This document shows, piece by piece, positions 50,171 to 58,955 of a DNA stretch of 64,000 nucleotides (position 1 is the stretch's first letter; the number at the start of each line of letters is the position of its first letter). The stretch comes from CAZDRI01 sp964508055 (GTDB lineage Bacteria > Pseudomonadota > Gammaproteobacteria > PS1 > Pseudothioglobaceae): assembly GCA_964508055.1 (NCBI GenBank), contig CAZDRI010000001.1:21891-85890 (forward strand), written 5' to 3'. The translations under genes and the position numbers were made by a program. The notes below the pieces were generated by a model. That model had not been told where the DNA came from, did not search any database, and worked only from the letters and a program-made list of their open reading frames with translations.

Positions 50171-52948
50171 TTAGGCAAATACTCTTTTTTCACCATTAGC
50201 TACAACATTATCAACACATCTTAAACACAGTTCAGGGTGTTCTTTATTTTGACCTATATCTTCACGGCGATGCCAACAACGCACACATTTTTTGTGACTA
50301 CTTTTAGTTACTTTAATAGCAATATCATCACTTACAGTTGTAGCACCTTTTGGTTTTTCAGCTAAAGAATATATCCTTGCATAAGAGGTAATGAAAATAA
50401 ATCTTAACTCATCTTCTAATTGAGATAAATTTTGATAAATTGTATCACTACAATATAAGTCTACTTCAGCTTCAAGAGACGAACCAATACTTTTTTCATT
50501 GCGCATTTTTTCAATTTGTTGGCGCACAAATGATGAAACTTCTCTAGCAGTATCAATTGCAACATTTTTATAGTTTGATTCTAAATCTTGATACCAATTT
50601 TGGATAAAAACACTGCTATCATCACTATTATCATATTTTGGAATATACTGGTATATTTCCTCTGCAGTAAAACTTAAAATTGGACTTAACCATCTCACCA
50701 TTGCGTGAGATATATGAAATAGTGTTGTTTGTGCTGAGCGCCTCGCAAGTGAATTTGTTTGAGTAGTGTATTGCCTATCTTTAATAATATCTAAATAAAA
50801 TCCACCTAAATCATTAGAACAAAAATTAGATATTAATTTAACAACACTATGAAAATTATATACATCACACTCTGCTATTATTTTTTCTTGTAGCTTAGCT
50901 GTTTTATTTATTATCCACCTATCTAAGGCTAATAAATCTGCTGTCTTTACCAGATGTTTATTTGCATCAAAGCCTTGCATATTAGCTAACATAAATCTCA
51001 TAGTATTTCTAATTCTACGATATACATCACTTGAGCGTTTAAGTATGTCATCTGATACTGTAATCTCATTAGTATAGTCAGCACTTGCAACCCAAAGTCG
51101 TAAAATATCTGCACCTAATTTATTAATTATTTGCTGCGGAGCAATTCCGTTACCTAATGATTTTGAGAATGCTACTCCTTTTTCATCTACAATAAACCCG
51201 TGAGTAAGAACTTGCTTATATGGTGCTTTTTTAGTTATTGCACATGATGCCAAAATTGACGATTGAAACCAGCCGCGATGTTGGTCTGAGCCTTCTAAAT
51301 ATAAATCAGCAAGTGAGGCTAATTCTTTTCTTTGATTTAAAACTGCAAAAAAACTAACGCCAGAATCAAACCAAACATCTAAAGTATCAGTAGTTTTTTC
51401 ATATACATTGCTATCTATGTCTAAATCTTCTGCTTTACAATTAAACCAATACTCTATGCCCTCTTTTTCAATATTTAAGGCTATTTTTTCAATTAACTCT
51501 TGAGTATTAGGATGTAAATCTCCAGTTTTCTTATCTATAAATAATGTAATTGGTGAACCCCAATATCTTTGTCTTGACACACACCAGTCAGGGCGAGACC
51601 CTATCATAAGCTCAATTCGCTTTTGCCCCCAATCAGGAAACCATTTAACATTTTTTATTTGTTCTTTAACTGTTTGCCTTAAGCCTTGCTTTTCCATTGA
51701 AATAAACCACTGGGGAGTAGCTCTAAAAATAATAGGGGATTTGTGGCGCCAACAATGCGGATAACTATGTTTGATATCTTGATGACATAATAATTTACCT
51801 TTTTGTCTCAAAACTTCTAATATATTTTGATTTGCCTTAAAAACAAACTGCCCTGCAAAAAGTTCTACATCATCGTAGAACACACCTTTGTCATTTATTG
51901 GACAATCAACTGGTAAGTTATATTTTAAACCAACAACATAATCTTCTGCACCATGTGCTGGAGCAGTATGCACAGCACCAGTTCCAGCCTCAATTGTTAC
52001 ATGTTCTCCTAAAATAATAGGAACTTTTTTATCATAAAAAGGATGCTGTAATTCTAAGTTTTCTAACTCATATCCTTGATATTTTTTATCTACTATCTTG
52101 TAATCTTTATAACCATATCTCACTAAAGAATCTTCTAGTAATTCAGTTGCTAATAGTAAATATTCACTACCAATATCAATTAATGAATACTCAAAATCTG
52201 GGTGAACTGCAACAGCTTCATTTGCTGGGATAGTCCAAGGAGTGGTAGTCCAGATAATTAAACTTATATCTTTTTGAACATCAAAAAACGAGCTATCAAC
52301 AAATTTAAATTTAATGTCAACAGCTGGTGAAATTCTATTTTTATAATCTACTTCTGCTTCAGCTAAAGATGAACCGCAATCACAACACCAATGAACAGGT
52401 TTGTAACCTTTTGTTATGTGTTTATTTGCTATAATTTTTCCAAAAGCACGAACAATATCTGCTTCGTATTTATAATTTTTTGTAAGGTATGGATTATCCC
52501 AATCACCAAATATGCCTAATCTTATAAAATCCTTTTTTTGTTTTTCTATTTGAGTATCTACATATTTTCTACACTCTAATCTAAACTCTTTGGCAGAAAT
52601 TTTTACGCCTACTTTGCCTTTTTTCTTTTCTATATTATGTTCTATAGGTAACCCATGACAATCCCAGCCAGGAACATAAGGTGCATCAAATCCTGATAGT
52701 AATTTACTTTTTACTATCATATCTTTTAAAACTTTATTTACTGCATGACCTAAATGAATATCGCCATTAGCATAAGGAGGTCCATCATGTAATATGAATT
52801 TTGGCTTACCTTTATTATTTTCAGATATTATTTTATAAATATTATCCTTTTGCCATTTTTCTAAAAATATTTTTTCCCTATTAACTAAATTAGCTTTCAT
52901 AGGAAAATTAGTTTGTGGTAGATTTAAAGTGTCTTTATAGTCTGTCAT
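50171..52948 (-). CDS. ileS: isoleucyl-tRNA synthetase
   Basis: Class I synthetase with editing domain, 925 aa. The HIGH-type motif is in DGPPYANGDIHLGHAVNKVL (residues about 55-70), the editing domain with TTPWTIPANEAVAVHP, GTGAVHTAPAHG and the WCVSRQRYWG motif follow. The KMSKS position reads VAFSKSLGN, with Ala-Phe where Lys-Met is usual. The C-terminal zinc ribbon KCVRCWHRRE...LCLRCVDNV is complete. It leads a minus-strand run with aroB. Confidence 0.96.
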   Translation of the reverse strand: MTDYKDTLNLPQTNFPMKANLVNREKIFLEKWQKDNIYKIISENNKGKPKFILHDGPPYANGDIHLGHAVNKVLKDMIVKSKLLSGFDAPYVPGWDCHGLPIEHNIEKKKGKVGVKISAKEFRLECRKYVDTQIEKQKKDFIRLGIFGDWDNPYLTKNYKYEADIVRAFGKIIANKHITKGYKPVHWCCDCGSSLAEAEVDYKNRISPAVDIKFKFVDSSFFDVQKDISLIIWTTTPWTIPANEAVAVHPDFEYSLIDIGSEYLLLATELLEDSLVRYGYKDYKIVDKKYQGYELENLELQHPFYDKKVPIILGEHVTIEAGTGAVHTAPAHGAEDYVVGLKYNLPVDCPINDKGVFYDDVELFAGQFVFKANQNILEVLRQKGKLLCHQDIKHSYPHCWRHKSPIIFRATPQWFISMEKQGLRQTVKEQIKNVKWFPDWGQKRIELMIGSRPDWCVSRQRYWGSPITLFIDKKTGDLHPNTQELIEKIALNIEKEGIEYWFNCKAEDLDIDSNVYEKTTDTLDVWFDSGVSFFAVLNQRKELASLADLYLEGSDQHRGWFQSSILASCAITKKAPYKQVLTHGFIVDEKGVAFSKSLGNGIAPQQIINKLGADILRLWVASADYTNEITVSDDILKRSSDVYRRIRNTMRFMLANMQGFDANKHLVKTADLLALDRWIINKTAKLQEKIIAECDVYNFHSVVKLISNFCSNDLGGFYLDIIKDRQYTTQTNSLARRSAQTTLFHISHAMVRWLSPILSFTAEEIYQYIPKYDNSDDSSVFIQNWYQDLESNYKNVAIDTAREVSSFVRQQIEKMRNEKSIGSSLEAEVDLYCSDTIYQNLSQLEDELRFIFITSYARIYSLAEKPKGATTVSDDIAIKVTKSSHKKCVRCWHRREDIGQNKEHPELCLRCVDNVVANGEKRVFA

Positions 52949-53028
52949 TAAGTAAATAAAAATAAGTATAAAACAGCATAATTATACTTATTTTTATTTT
53001 CTGAAAATTCTTTAGTTTGATTTTGCTA

Positions 53029-53472
53029 TTATTTCATTCTCTCTTTAAATATTGAGCGATGAACATCTCCAATACTTACAATACCAAGTAATTTGCCTTC
53101 ATTATTAGCTACGGGTATTCTTCTAAAATTTTTAAGCCACATCATAGAGGCAGCTTTTAATATAGGGATATTTTCTTTCACACTAGCAACATTTTTAGTC
53201 ATCAAATCTTTAACATAACAATTCATAGTATCATTGTAGTTTTGCTCCATTTCTTCAAAATCAGGTGCTATTCCATCAATAAAATCATTTAAATTAGGGA
53301 ACATATGCTTCAATATGTCTTTTTCTGAAATGATGCCAACCAAATTTTTGTGTTCATCTACTACAGGAGCTCCACTAATTCTTCCCATAACCATAGTTAA
53401 TGCAATATCTTTAACCAAAGTATCTGGTGTTACTGTTTTAACATTTGTTTCCATAATATCTCTAACTTGCAT
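53029..53472 (-). CDS. CBS-domain pair protein
   Basis: 147 aa with two CBS repeats: MQVRDIMETNVKTVTPDTLV at residues 1-55 and CYVKDLMTKNVASVKENIPI at about 85-145, with SGAPVVDEHKNLVGIISEKDIL and RRIPVANNEGKLLGIVSIGDV as the ligand-binding halves. Such free-standing pairs bind AMP or ATP and regulate partner enzymes; the partner is not evident. It has an AGGAG-like ribosome binding site before ATG and lies alone, 80 bases after ileS's start on the same strand. Confidence 0.85.
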   Translation of the reverse strand: MQVRDIMETNVKTVTPDTLVKDIALTMVMGRISGAPVVDEHKNLVGIISEKDILKHMFPNLNDFIDGIAPDFEEMEQNYNDTMNCYVKDLMTKNVASVKENIPILKAASMMWLKNFRRIPVANNEGKLLGIVSIGDVHRSIFKERMK

Positions 53473-53792
53473 AAAATCTCCTTAAACTTAAACTTTATAA
53501 GTTTAAATGTTACACTATATGATATTTACAAATAATAATACTTTTTTACTTAGAGTATTTTTCATACTAACTTTAATATAAAAATAAGCCATATTTTTTC
53601 ATTTACCATGCTGAATTTATTTTATTATTTAATGCAGTGCCTTAATATGTATTGAACACACACATTTTATAAGAATTTTTATATATAATTGCCAGCCTAC
53701 TGTAGTTCTATTAACTTACTTAGATTAATTTGTTAAATATTTGTAATTTATTGGTATAGCAGATAGTTAATAAATTTAATTTAGGTGAAAAT
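53473..53792. promoter_or_regulatory. divergent regulatory region before the DEAD-box helicase
   Basis: 320 bases without a gene, separating the CBS gene and the helicase. It contains TTGAAC at 53652-53657 and TATAAT at 53684-53689, too far apart (26) for one promoter, and AGGTGA just before the helicase ATG. A long 5' leader would fit the cold-shock type of control known for such helicases, but no specific structure is clear. TTTAATGCAGTG here also occurs in the fba terminator arm. Confidence 0.3.
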
Positions 53793-55403
53793 ATGAAAGC
53801 TAAAAAAACATTTGCTAAGCTCGGACTTTCAAAACAAACTCTACAAGCGATAAATAATAAAGGTTTTGAAGAACCTACAAAAATTCAAGAATTAGCCATC
53901 CCGCTAATGTTAAAAAATGATATTAATATCATAGCTCAAGCCCAGACAGGCACTGGTAAAACTGCAGCATTTGGGCTGCCTTTAATTGATATGGTTAGTG
54001 CTGATTTGAAAATTGTACAAGCTTTAATTTTAGTTCCTACTAGAGAGCTTGCAATTCAAGTAGCGGAAGAAATAAACTCATTAAAAGGCAACAAAAATAT
54101 TAAAACTGTGCCAATATATGGTGGGCAATCAATTGACCAACAGTTTCGTAGACTTAAAAAAGGAGCGCATATTGTAGTGGGTTCACCAGGTAGGATTATT
54201 GACCATTTAAAAAGAAAAACTTTGAAATTAGATAAGATTAATCAATTAATTTTAGATGAAGCAGATGAAATGCTAAATATGGGTTTTATTGAGGATATGG
54301 AGGAGATATTTGAATACACTAATATAAATAAAAAAACTCTTTTATTTTCAGCAACAATGCCAACAAAAATAAAAGAATTAGCCGGTAAATATATGGGTGA
54401 TTATGAGCATATTAGAGTTAAAAAAGAACAATTAACAACAAGCTTAACTGAGCAGATATATTTTGAAGTAAAGGCATCTGATAAATTTGAAGCGCTTTGC
54501 AGAATAATTGATATTGAAGAAAATTTTTACGGCATAATTTTTTGTCGCACCAAACGAGATGTTGATTTTGTTTTAACACATTTAATAGATAGGGGCTATG
54601 ATGCTGATGCTATTCATGGTGATATATCTCAAACACAAAGAGAGCGCACACTTTTAAGGTTTAAAAATAAAAAAACTAATATTTTAATAGCAACAGATGT
54701 TGCAGCAAGAGGTATTGATGTAAACAATTTAAGTCATGTTATTAATTATTCTCTACCGCAAGACCCAGAATCTTATGTGCATCGTATTGGTAGGACCGGT
54801 AGGTCTGGTAATCAAGGCACTGCTATTACTTTTATCACCCCAAGTGAGTATAAAAAACTAATATTTATTCAAAGAGTTGCAAAAACCGATATTAAGAAAT
54901 CAAGCATACCATCTATAAAAGATATTATTGGTGCTAAAAAACAAAAGATATATGATGACTTAAATATGATATTAAATAATGACATTGAAACCAAATATTA
55001 TGATTGGGCTAAGGAATTATTAAGTGATAAAAACCCAGCCCAAGTAATATCTGCGTTATTAAATTATTGTTTTGAAGAAGAGATAAACCCAAGTTCGTAT
55101 AATGAAATAACTGATTTTTATAATAAAAAAGATAGCTCTAGTAATAGAAGAGGGCAAATTGATAAACAGGGCAAAGCCCGACTTTTTGTTGCTTTAGGTA
55201 AGAAAGATAAAATTAATGCAAAAAAACTTGTAGAGCTTATTGTTAGAAAAACTTCTATTAACGCAAGAGAGATAAAAGATATTCAAGTTATGGATAAATT
55301 TTCTTTTATAACAGTGCCATTTAATAAAGCTGAAAAAATAGTTATTAGTTTTAAATCAAGAAATAGACGACCGCTTGTATCTCATGCGAAAAAAGGTAGA
55401 TAA
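53793..55403 (+). CDS. deaD: DEAD-box ATP-dependent RNA helicase (DeaD/CsdA type)
   Basis: RNA helicase for ribosome assembly and mRNA turnover. Motifs are the Q-motif region TFAKLGLSKQTLQAINNKGFEEPTKIQELAIP, I (AQTGTGKT), Ia (PTRELA), II (LDEADEML), III (SATMP), V (ATDVAARGIDV) and VI (HRIGRTGRSG). After about residue 365 comes a helical dimerisation region and a C-terminal RNA-binding DbpA-like domain (GKARLFVALGKKDKINAKKL, residues about 455-535). The 536 aa length is a little shorter than E. coli CsdA (629) and lacks its basic tail. Confidence 0.9.
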   Translation: MKAKKTFAKLGLSKQTLQAINNKGFEEPTKIQELAIPLMLKNDINIIAQAQTGTGKTAAFGLPLIDMVSADLKIVQALILVPTRELAIQVAEEINSLKGNKNIKTVPIYGGQSIDQQFRRLKKGAHIVVGSPGRIIDHLKRKTLKLDKINQLILDEADEMLNMGFIEDMEEIFEYTNINKKTLLFSATMPTKIKELAGKYMGDYEHIRVKKEQLTTSLTEQIYFEVKASDKFEALCRIIDIEENFYGIIFCRTKRDVDFVLTHLIDRGYDADAIHGDISQTQRERTLLRFKNKKTNILIATDVAARGIDVNNLSHVINYSLPQDPESYVHRIGRTGRSGNQGTAITFITPSEYKKLIFIQRVAKTDIKKSSIPSIKDIIGAKKQKIYDDLNMILNNDIETKYYDWAKELLSDKNPAQVISALLNYCFEEEINPSSYNEITDFYNKKDSSSNRRGQIDKQGKARLFVALGKKDKINAKKLVELIVRKTSINAREIKDIQVMDKFSFITVPFNKAEKIVISFKSRNRRPLVSHAKKGR

Positions 55404-55411
55404 ATATAAAA

Positions 55412-56851
55412 TTACATTCCACCGATACAAATATATTTTATTTCTATAAATTCATCAATACCATATTTAGAGCCTTCTCTACCTATACCTGATTCTTTTA
55501 CTCCGCCAAAAGGTGCGATTTCTGTAGAGATAACTCCTTCATTTACACCTACCATACCGTATTCTAAAGCCTCAGAAACCCTAAAGGTGCGCTTTATGCT
55601 TTTAGTGTAGAAATATGCAGCTAAACCATATTGAGTATCATTAGCCATAGCTATAGCTTCATCTTCAGTGTCAAACTTCACAAGTGCAGCAACAGGACCA
55701 AAAGTCTCTTCATTGGTTATTTTCATATCAGTATTAACATTGGTTAGAATTGTTGGCTTATAAAATGTTTTACCTAATTTATGAGTGCTACCTCCGAGTA
55801 AGATATTAGCACCTTTTTTTCTAGCATCTTCAACATGGTCTTTAACTTTAGTTAGCTGTGCTTTATTTATAAGAGGTCCTTGAGTGGTACTTTCATTACT
55901 ACCATCCCCTACAACTAATTCATTTACAGCTTTTTTAAATTTAGCAGCAAATTCATCATATACATCACTTTGAATTAAAAAACGATTAGTGCATACACAA
56001 GTTTGCCCAGTATTACGGTATTTAGAAGCTAGCCCACCTTTTACCGCTAAGTCAATATCAGCATCATTAAATACTATAAAAGGAGCGTTTCCACCAAGCT
56101 CTAATGATAATTTTTTAACAGTCCCGGCACATTGTTTAGCCAATATTTTGCCAACATTAGTAGAACCAGTAAAAGATAATTTTCTAACTTTTTTATTAGT
56201 AGATAATTCTAAACCTACTTCTTTAGGATTACTGCTAGTAATAATATTAATCACACCCTTATCAAAACCGGCTATCTCTGCAAGTTTTGCTAGATAAAGT
56301 GCTGATAGTGGGGTTTTTTCTGCAGGTTTTATTATTACAGGGCAACCTGCTGCTAGAGCAGGAGCACATTTTCTAGTAATCATAGCTATAGGAAAATTCC
56401 AGGGAGTTATCGCTGCTACTACTCCTACTGGTTGTTTAATTGTTAGTATTCTTCTATCATTATTATTAGTTGGTATAACATCGCCATAAGTTCTTTTTGC
56501 TTCTTCTGCAAACCATTCAACAAATGCTACTCCATAAGCTACTTCTGCTTTGGATTCTAATATTGGCTTACCGCATTCTAAAGTTGCTATTTCTGCTAAC
56601 TTAGCAGTATGTTCTATTATTAAACTATGCCATTTTTTTAAAATATCGCTTCTTTGTTTTGCAGTCTTATTGCTCCAATTTTTCCAAGCTTTTTCAGCAG
56701 CATCTATTGCTTTTTTAGTATCATCAACTCCCATATCAGCAACTGAATAGATAACTTCATTAGTTGCAGGATTTATTACCTCAAAAGTTTTTTTGTTATG
56801 AGCTAAAACCCATTTACCATCAATATAAGATTTGTTTTTCTCAAAAATCAA
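55412..56851 (-). CDS. gabD: NAD(P)-dependent aldehyde dehydrogenase, succinate-semialdehyde type
   Basis: Oxidises an aldehyde, probably succinic semialdehyde, to the acid. Catalytic Glu is in LELGGNAPFIVF and the Cys in NTGQTCVCTNR; cofactor segment TPWNFPIAMITRK and FTGSTNVGK are standard. The Arg/Ser pattern in the middle and the TFGPVAAL and FGGVKESGIGREG ends match GabD, 479 aa. It lies 7 bases after the HigA-ImmA gene on the same strand. In autotrophs with an incomplete TCA cycle it can close a bypass; this is inference. Confidence 0.87.
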   Translation of the reverse strand: MIFEKNKSYIDGKWVLAHNKKTFEVINPATNEVIYSVADMGVDDTKKAIDAAEKAWKNWSNKTAKQRSDILKKWHSLIIEHTAKLAEIATLECGKPILESKAEVAYGVAFVEWFAEEAKRTYGDVIPTNNNDRRILTIKQPVGVVAAITPWNFPIAMITRKCAPALAAGCPVIIKPAEKTPLSALYLAKLAEIAGFDKGVINIITSSNPKEVGLELSTNKKVRKLSFTGSTNVGKILAKQCAGTVKKLSLELGGNAPFIVFNDADIDLAVKGGLASKYRNTGQTCVCTNRFLIQSDVYDEFAAKFKKAVNELVVGDGSNESTTQGPLINKAQLTKVKDHVEDARKKGANILLGGSTHKLGKTFYKPTILTNVNTDMKITNEETFGPVAALVKFDTEDEAIAMANDTQYGLAAYFYTKSIKRTFRVSEALEYGMVGVNEGVISTEIAPFGGVKESGIGREGSKYGIDEFIEIKYICIGGM

Positions 56852-56858
56852 ATTTTAA

Positions 56859-57944
56859 TCATCCAAACTTATATCTAATTTTAAGATTATTATGTTTACT
56901 AAATTCTATTAATTTATCATGTTGCATTCTGCCAACTACAATGCCGCTAGCAATATTAATTTTTTCTGCAAAGTCTTTAATATCTTTTTGGGTTTTTAAA
57001 CTTTGTAATTCATTAATATATTTTTTAGGTATTAATAAATCTCTAGAAAACTTATCAGCATCATTTTCTAATTCTAGTTTATTTGTAAATTTGGTATTTT
57101 CTAGAAATAAAAGTTTTTTGTTATGTTTAAGAATATGAGCTACTTCATGAAAAAAAGAAAACCATAAATGATCATTAGTCTTATATCTCAGGCTTAACAT
57201 TAATAGAGCTTTTTCAGGTGTTAGCCATTTTGTTGCACCTCCAATTGGACATCCTTTTGGAGTAGGCATAAAAACAATAGCTATACCGACTTTACTACAC
57301 ATTTTTTTTAATTCAGGTATAAATTTTTCAGGATTTTCTTCCATAGTAAGATTTCTGAGTTTAGTTAATAATAACTTTAGTCTTTTTTTATTATAAGGTT
57401 TACAGCTAATTTTTGATGCCTTAATTTCGCCTGCTCTAACCCAAGTGTGTGTAGCTACTTCATTTTTATTAATTTTCTCATAAGATTTAAAAGCTACATT
57501 TTTAAAGTTTTGTTTATACCATAGTTCAATTGAAGCAACACCATAAAATTTAAGGCACTCAACTATTTGTTTACTCTTATCTGTGACTTTATTAACCCAT
57601 TTAAGCTTAACCATATCATTTAATGGGATTTCTTTAAGCCAATCTATTTGAGTGTGTAAATTTTCTTTTTCTTTTTCTTTTTCTAAAGCTTCGCGATAAT
57701 TATTTTCTAGATTTAACCAAAAATGAGCAGGTGGGCCCAATACTTTTTCTAATCTTAAAGCAGTATTAGCATTAATGGTTGCTTCTCCTTTAACAAGTTT
57801 ATAAATGTGCTTTGTTGTATAGTCAGTGCGTTCAGCTAGTCCCGATTGAGATAATCCTAACTCTTTCATAGCTTTAATAATACTTTTTCCTGGTGGTACA
57901 AGATGTAACCAATCAGGTTTGAATTTATAAGTTTTGTTGCCCAT
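56859..57944 (-). CDS. higA: HigA-type antitoxin fused to ImmA/IrrE metallopeptidase domain
   Basis: 361 aa, three to four times longer than a plain HigA. Residues 10-75 form an XRE helix-turn-helix (LGLSQSGLAERTDYTTKHIYK, with EKVLGPPAHFWLNLENNYRE being the HigA signature). The C-terminal half is an ImmA/IrrE-type zinc peptidase: FFHEVAHILKHNKK supplies HEVAH, and LENDADKFSRDLLIP the third ligand. Such fusions may self-cleave or respond to stress. It joins the upstream HigB gene with a one-base overlap and is 7 bases before gabD. Confidence 0.9.
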   Translation of the reverse strand: MGNKTYKFKPDWLHLVPPGKSIIKAMKELGLSQSGLAERTDYTTKHIYKLVKGEATINANTALRLEKVLGPPAHFWLNLENNYREALEKEKEKENLHTQIDWLKEIPLNDMVKLKWVNKVTDKSKQIVECLKFYGVASIELWYKQNFKNVAFKSYEKINKNEVATHTWVRAGEIKASKISCKPYNKKRLKLLLTKLRNLTMEENPEKFIPELKKMCSKVGIAIVFMPTPKGCPIGGATKWLTPEKALLMLSLRYKTNDHLWFSFFHEVAHILKHNKKLLFLENTKFTNKLELENDADKFSRDLLIPKKYINELQSLKTQKDIKDFAEKINIASGIVVGRMQHDKLIEFSKHNNLKIRYKFG

Positions 57945-58267
57945 TAATGGTAATCTCCAATAAAAATAATATTAATTTTTGTAACATTTTTCCAGTCTAT
58001 AGTTTCATCATTATTTTTTGGTATTGGCTCTGACGCTTTAAAAACAATCCTTACTCTTGCTTTTATAGTTATCGCAAACTGCCCTAATTTATCTCCTTTT
58101 AATGGATGAGGATTACCAAAATGAATATCATCTAGTTTACTTGCACTGTGTAATTCATTTAAAACCCTTATTAAATCATTTGCATAATTAGAACCAATTT
58201 TTTTAATTGCTTCATTTTTACTATTACAAAGTTTTGCTATTTTTTTATTATTAAAAGTAATTTGCAA
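57944..58267 (-). CDS. higB: HigB-type toxin (plasmid-maintenance killer family)
   Basis: 107 aa RelE-fold mRNA interferase. The N-terminus MQITFNNKKIAKLCNSKNEAI is the HigB/killer family opening, and NPHPLKGDKLGQFAITIKARVRIVFKA contains the basic residues of the RNase site. The last strand, TKINIIFIGDYH, contains the family terminal DYH. The toxin precedes and overlaps the antitoxin by one base, the usual HigBA order. The gene is full length. Confidence 0.9.
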   Translation of the reverse strand: MQITFNNKKIAKLCNSKNEAIKKIGSNYANDLIRVLNELHSASKLDDIHFGNPHPLKGDKLGQFAITIKARVRIVFKASEPIPKNNDETIDWKNVTKINIIFIGDYH

Positions 58268-58352
58268 TTTAAAAATAATATACCAATTAGGTTAAGAATT
58301 ATATCAAATATAAATAAAGATTATAAAGTAAAAGTTAAATTATTATATGTGT

Positions 58353-58913
58353 TTATAATTTATATTTAGAAAATTGTTTGATAGCATCAATAGTTAATAA
58401 ATCAATTTTTCTACCTCTTTGTTTTAAATGTTTAATTACCATTTGTTGTCTTTTTTTAGCCATATTTTGACCATATTTAAATTTTGCAGTTAATGATTCA
58501 ATATTTATTTTAACTAAAACTAATGCTTTAAATTCATTGCCATATTCACTATTATCAAAATGTTTATACTTTCCATCAGGTTGTAGGCTTTGCATAAGTG
58601 CACTAAATACTTCTTTTAATTCATCATAATCTTTTATTATTTCAGCTTTACCATCAATAATAATAGATTTAAAAAATGCTGATGCAGGGCATGCTAATCC
58701 ATCATCAGAACTAAAATATGATGGAATAAAAATATCATCACAAACAATATTAAATGAAACTTGATTATTTTTAGCTAAGATACGCATTTTCTTACCTTTA
58801 GGTGAGGAGTGAAAATATATTGCATCTTTATAATAAACATAATTAACAGGCACAGCATAAGGTTTTTTATTAGCAGCCAATGCTAATGTGCCATAAACAG
58901 CAGACTTTAGCAT
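58353..58913 (-). CDS. FMN-binding pyridoxamine-5'-phosphate oxidase-like protein, N-terminus disturbed
   Basis: 186 aa from ATG 58913. The split beta-barrel FMN fold is shown by SAVYGTLALAANKKPYAVPVNYVYY and AIYFHSSPKGKKMRIL; CPASAFFKSIIIDGKAEII is the next conserved strand. Homologous N-terminal residues (IITDKKPINE) continue upstream in frame without any ATG, GTG or TTG before a stop. Deleting one A just after the ATG that overlaps the helicase stop (about 58970) would yield MIRVSIITDKKPINEML, so a one-base insertion may have broken the original start. Function: probable flavin-dependent oxidoreductase or haem-related protein, unspecified. Confidence 0.75.
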   Translation of the reverse strand: MLKSAVYGTLALAANKKPYAVPVNYVYYKDAIYFHSSPKGKKMRILAKNNQVSFNIVCDDIFIPSYFSSDDGLACPASAFFKSIIIDGKAEIIKDYDELKEVFSALMQSLQPDGKYKHFDNSEYGNEFKALVLVKINIESLTAKFKYGQNMAKKRQQMVIKHLKQRGRKIDLLTIDAIKQFSKYKL

Positions 58914-58955
58914 TTCATTTATTGGCTTTTTATCAGTTATTATTGATACTCTTAT

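Noticed and set aside
53600..53645. Shared TTTAATGCAGTG with the fba terminator arm (35072-35083) as a repeat family
   Set aside because: Only two short copies, one without the partner arm; probably coincidence.
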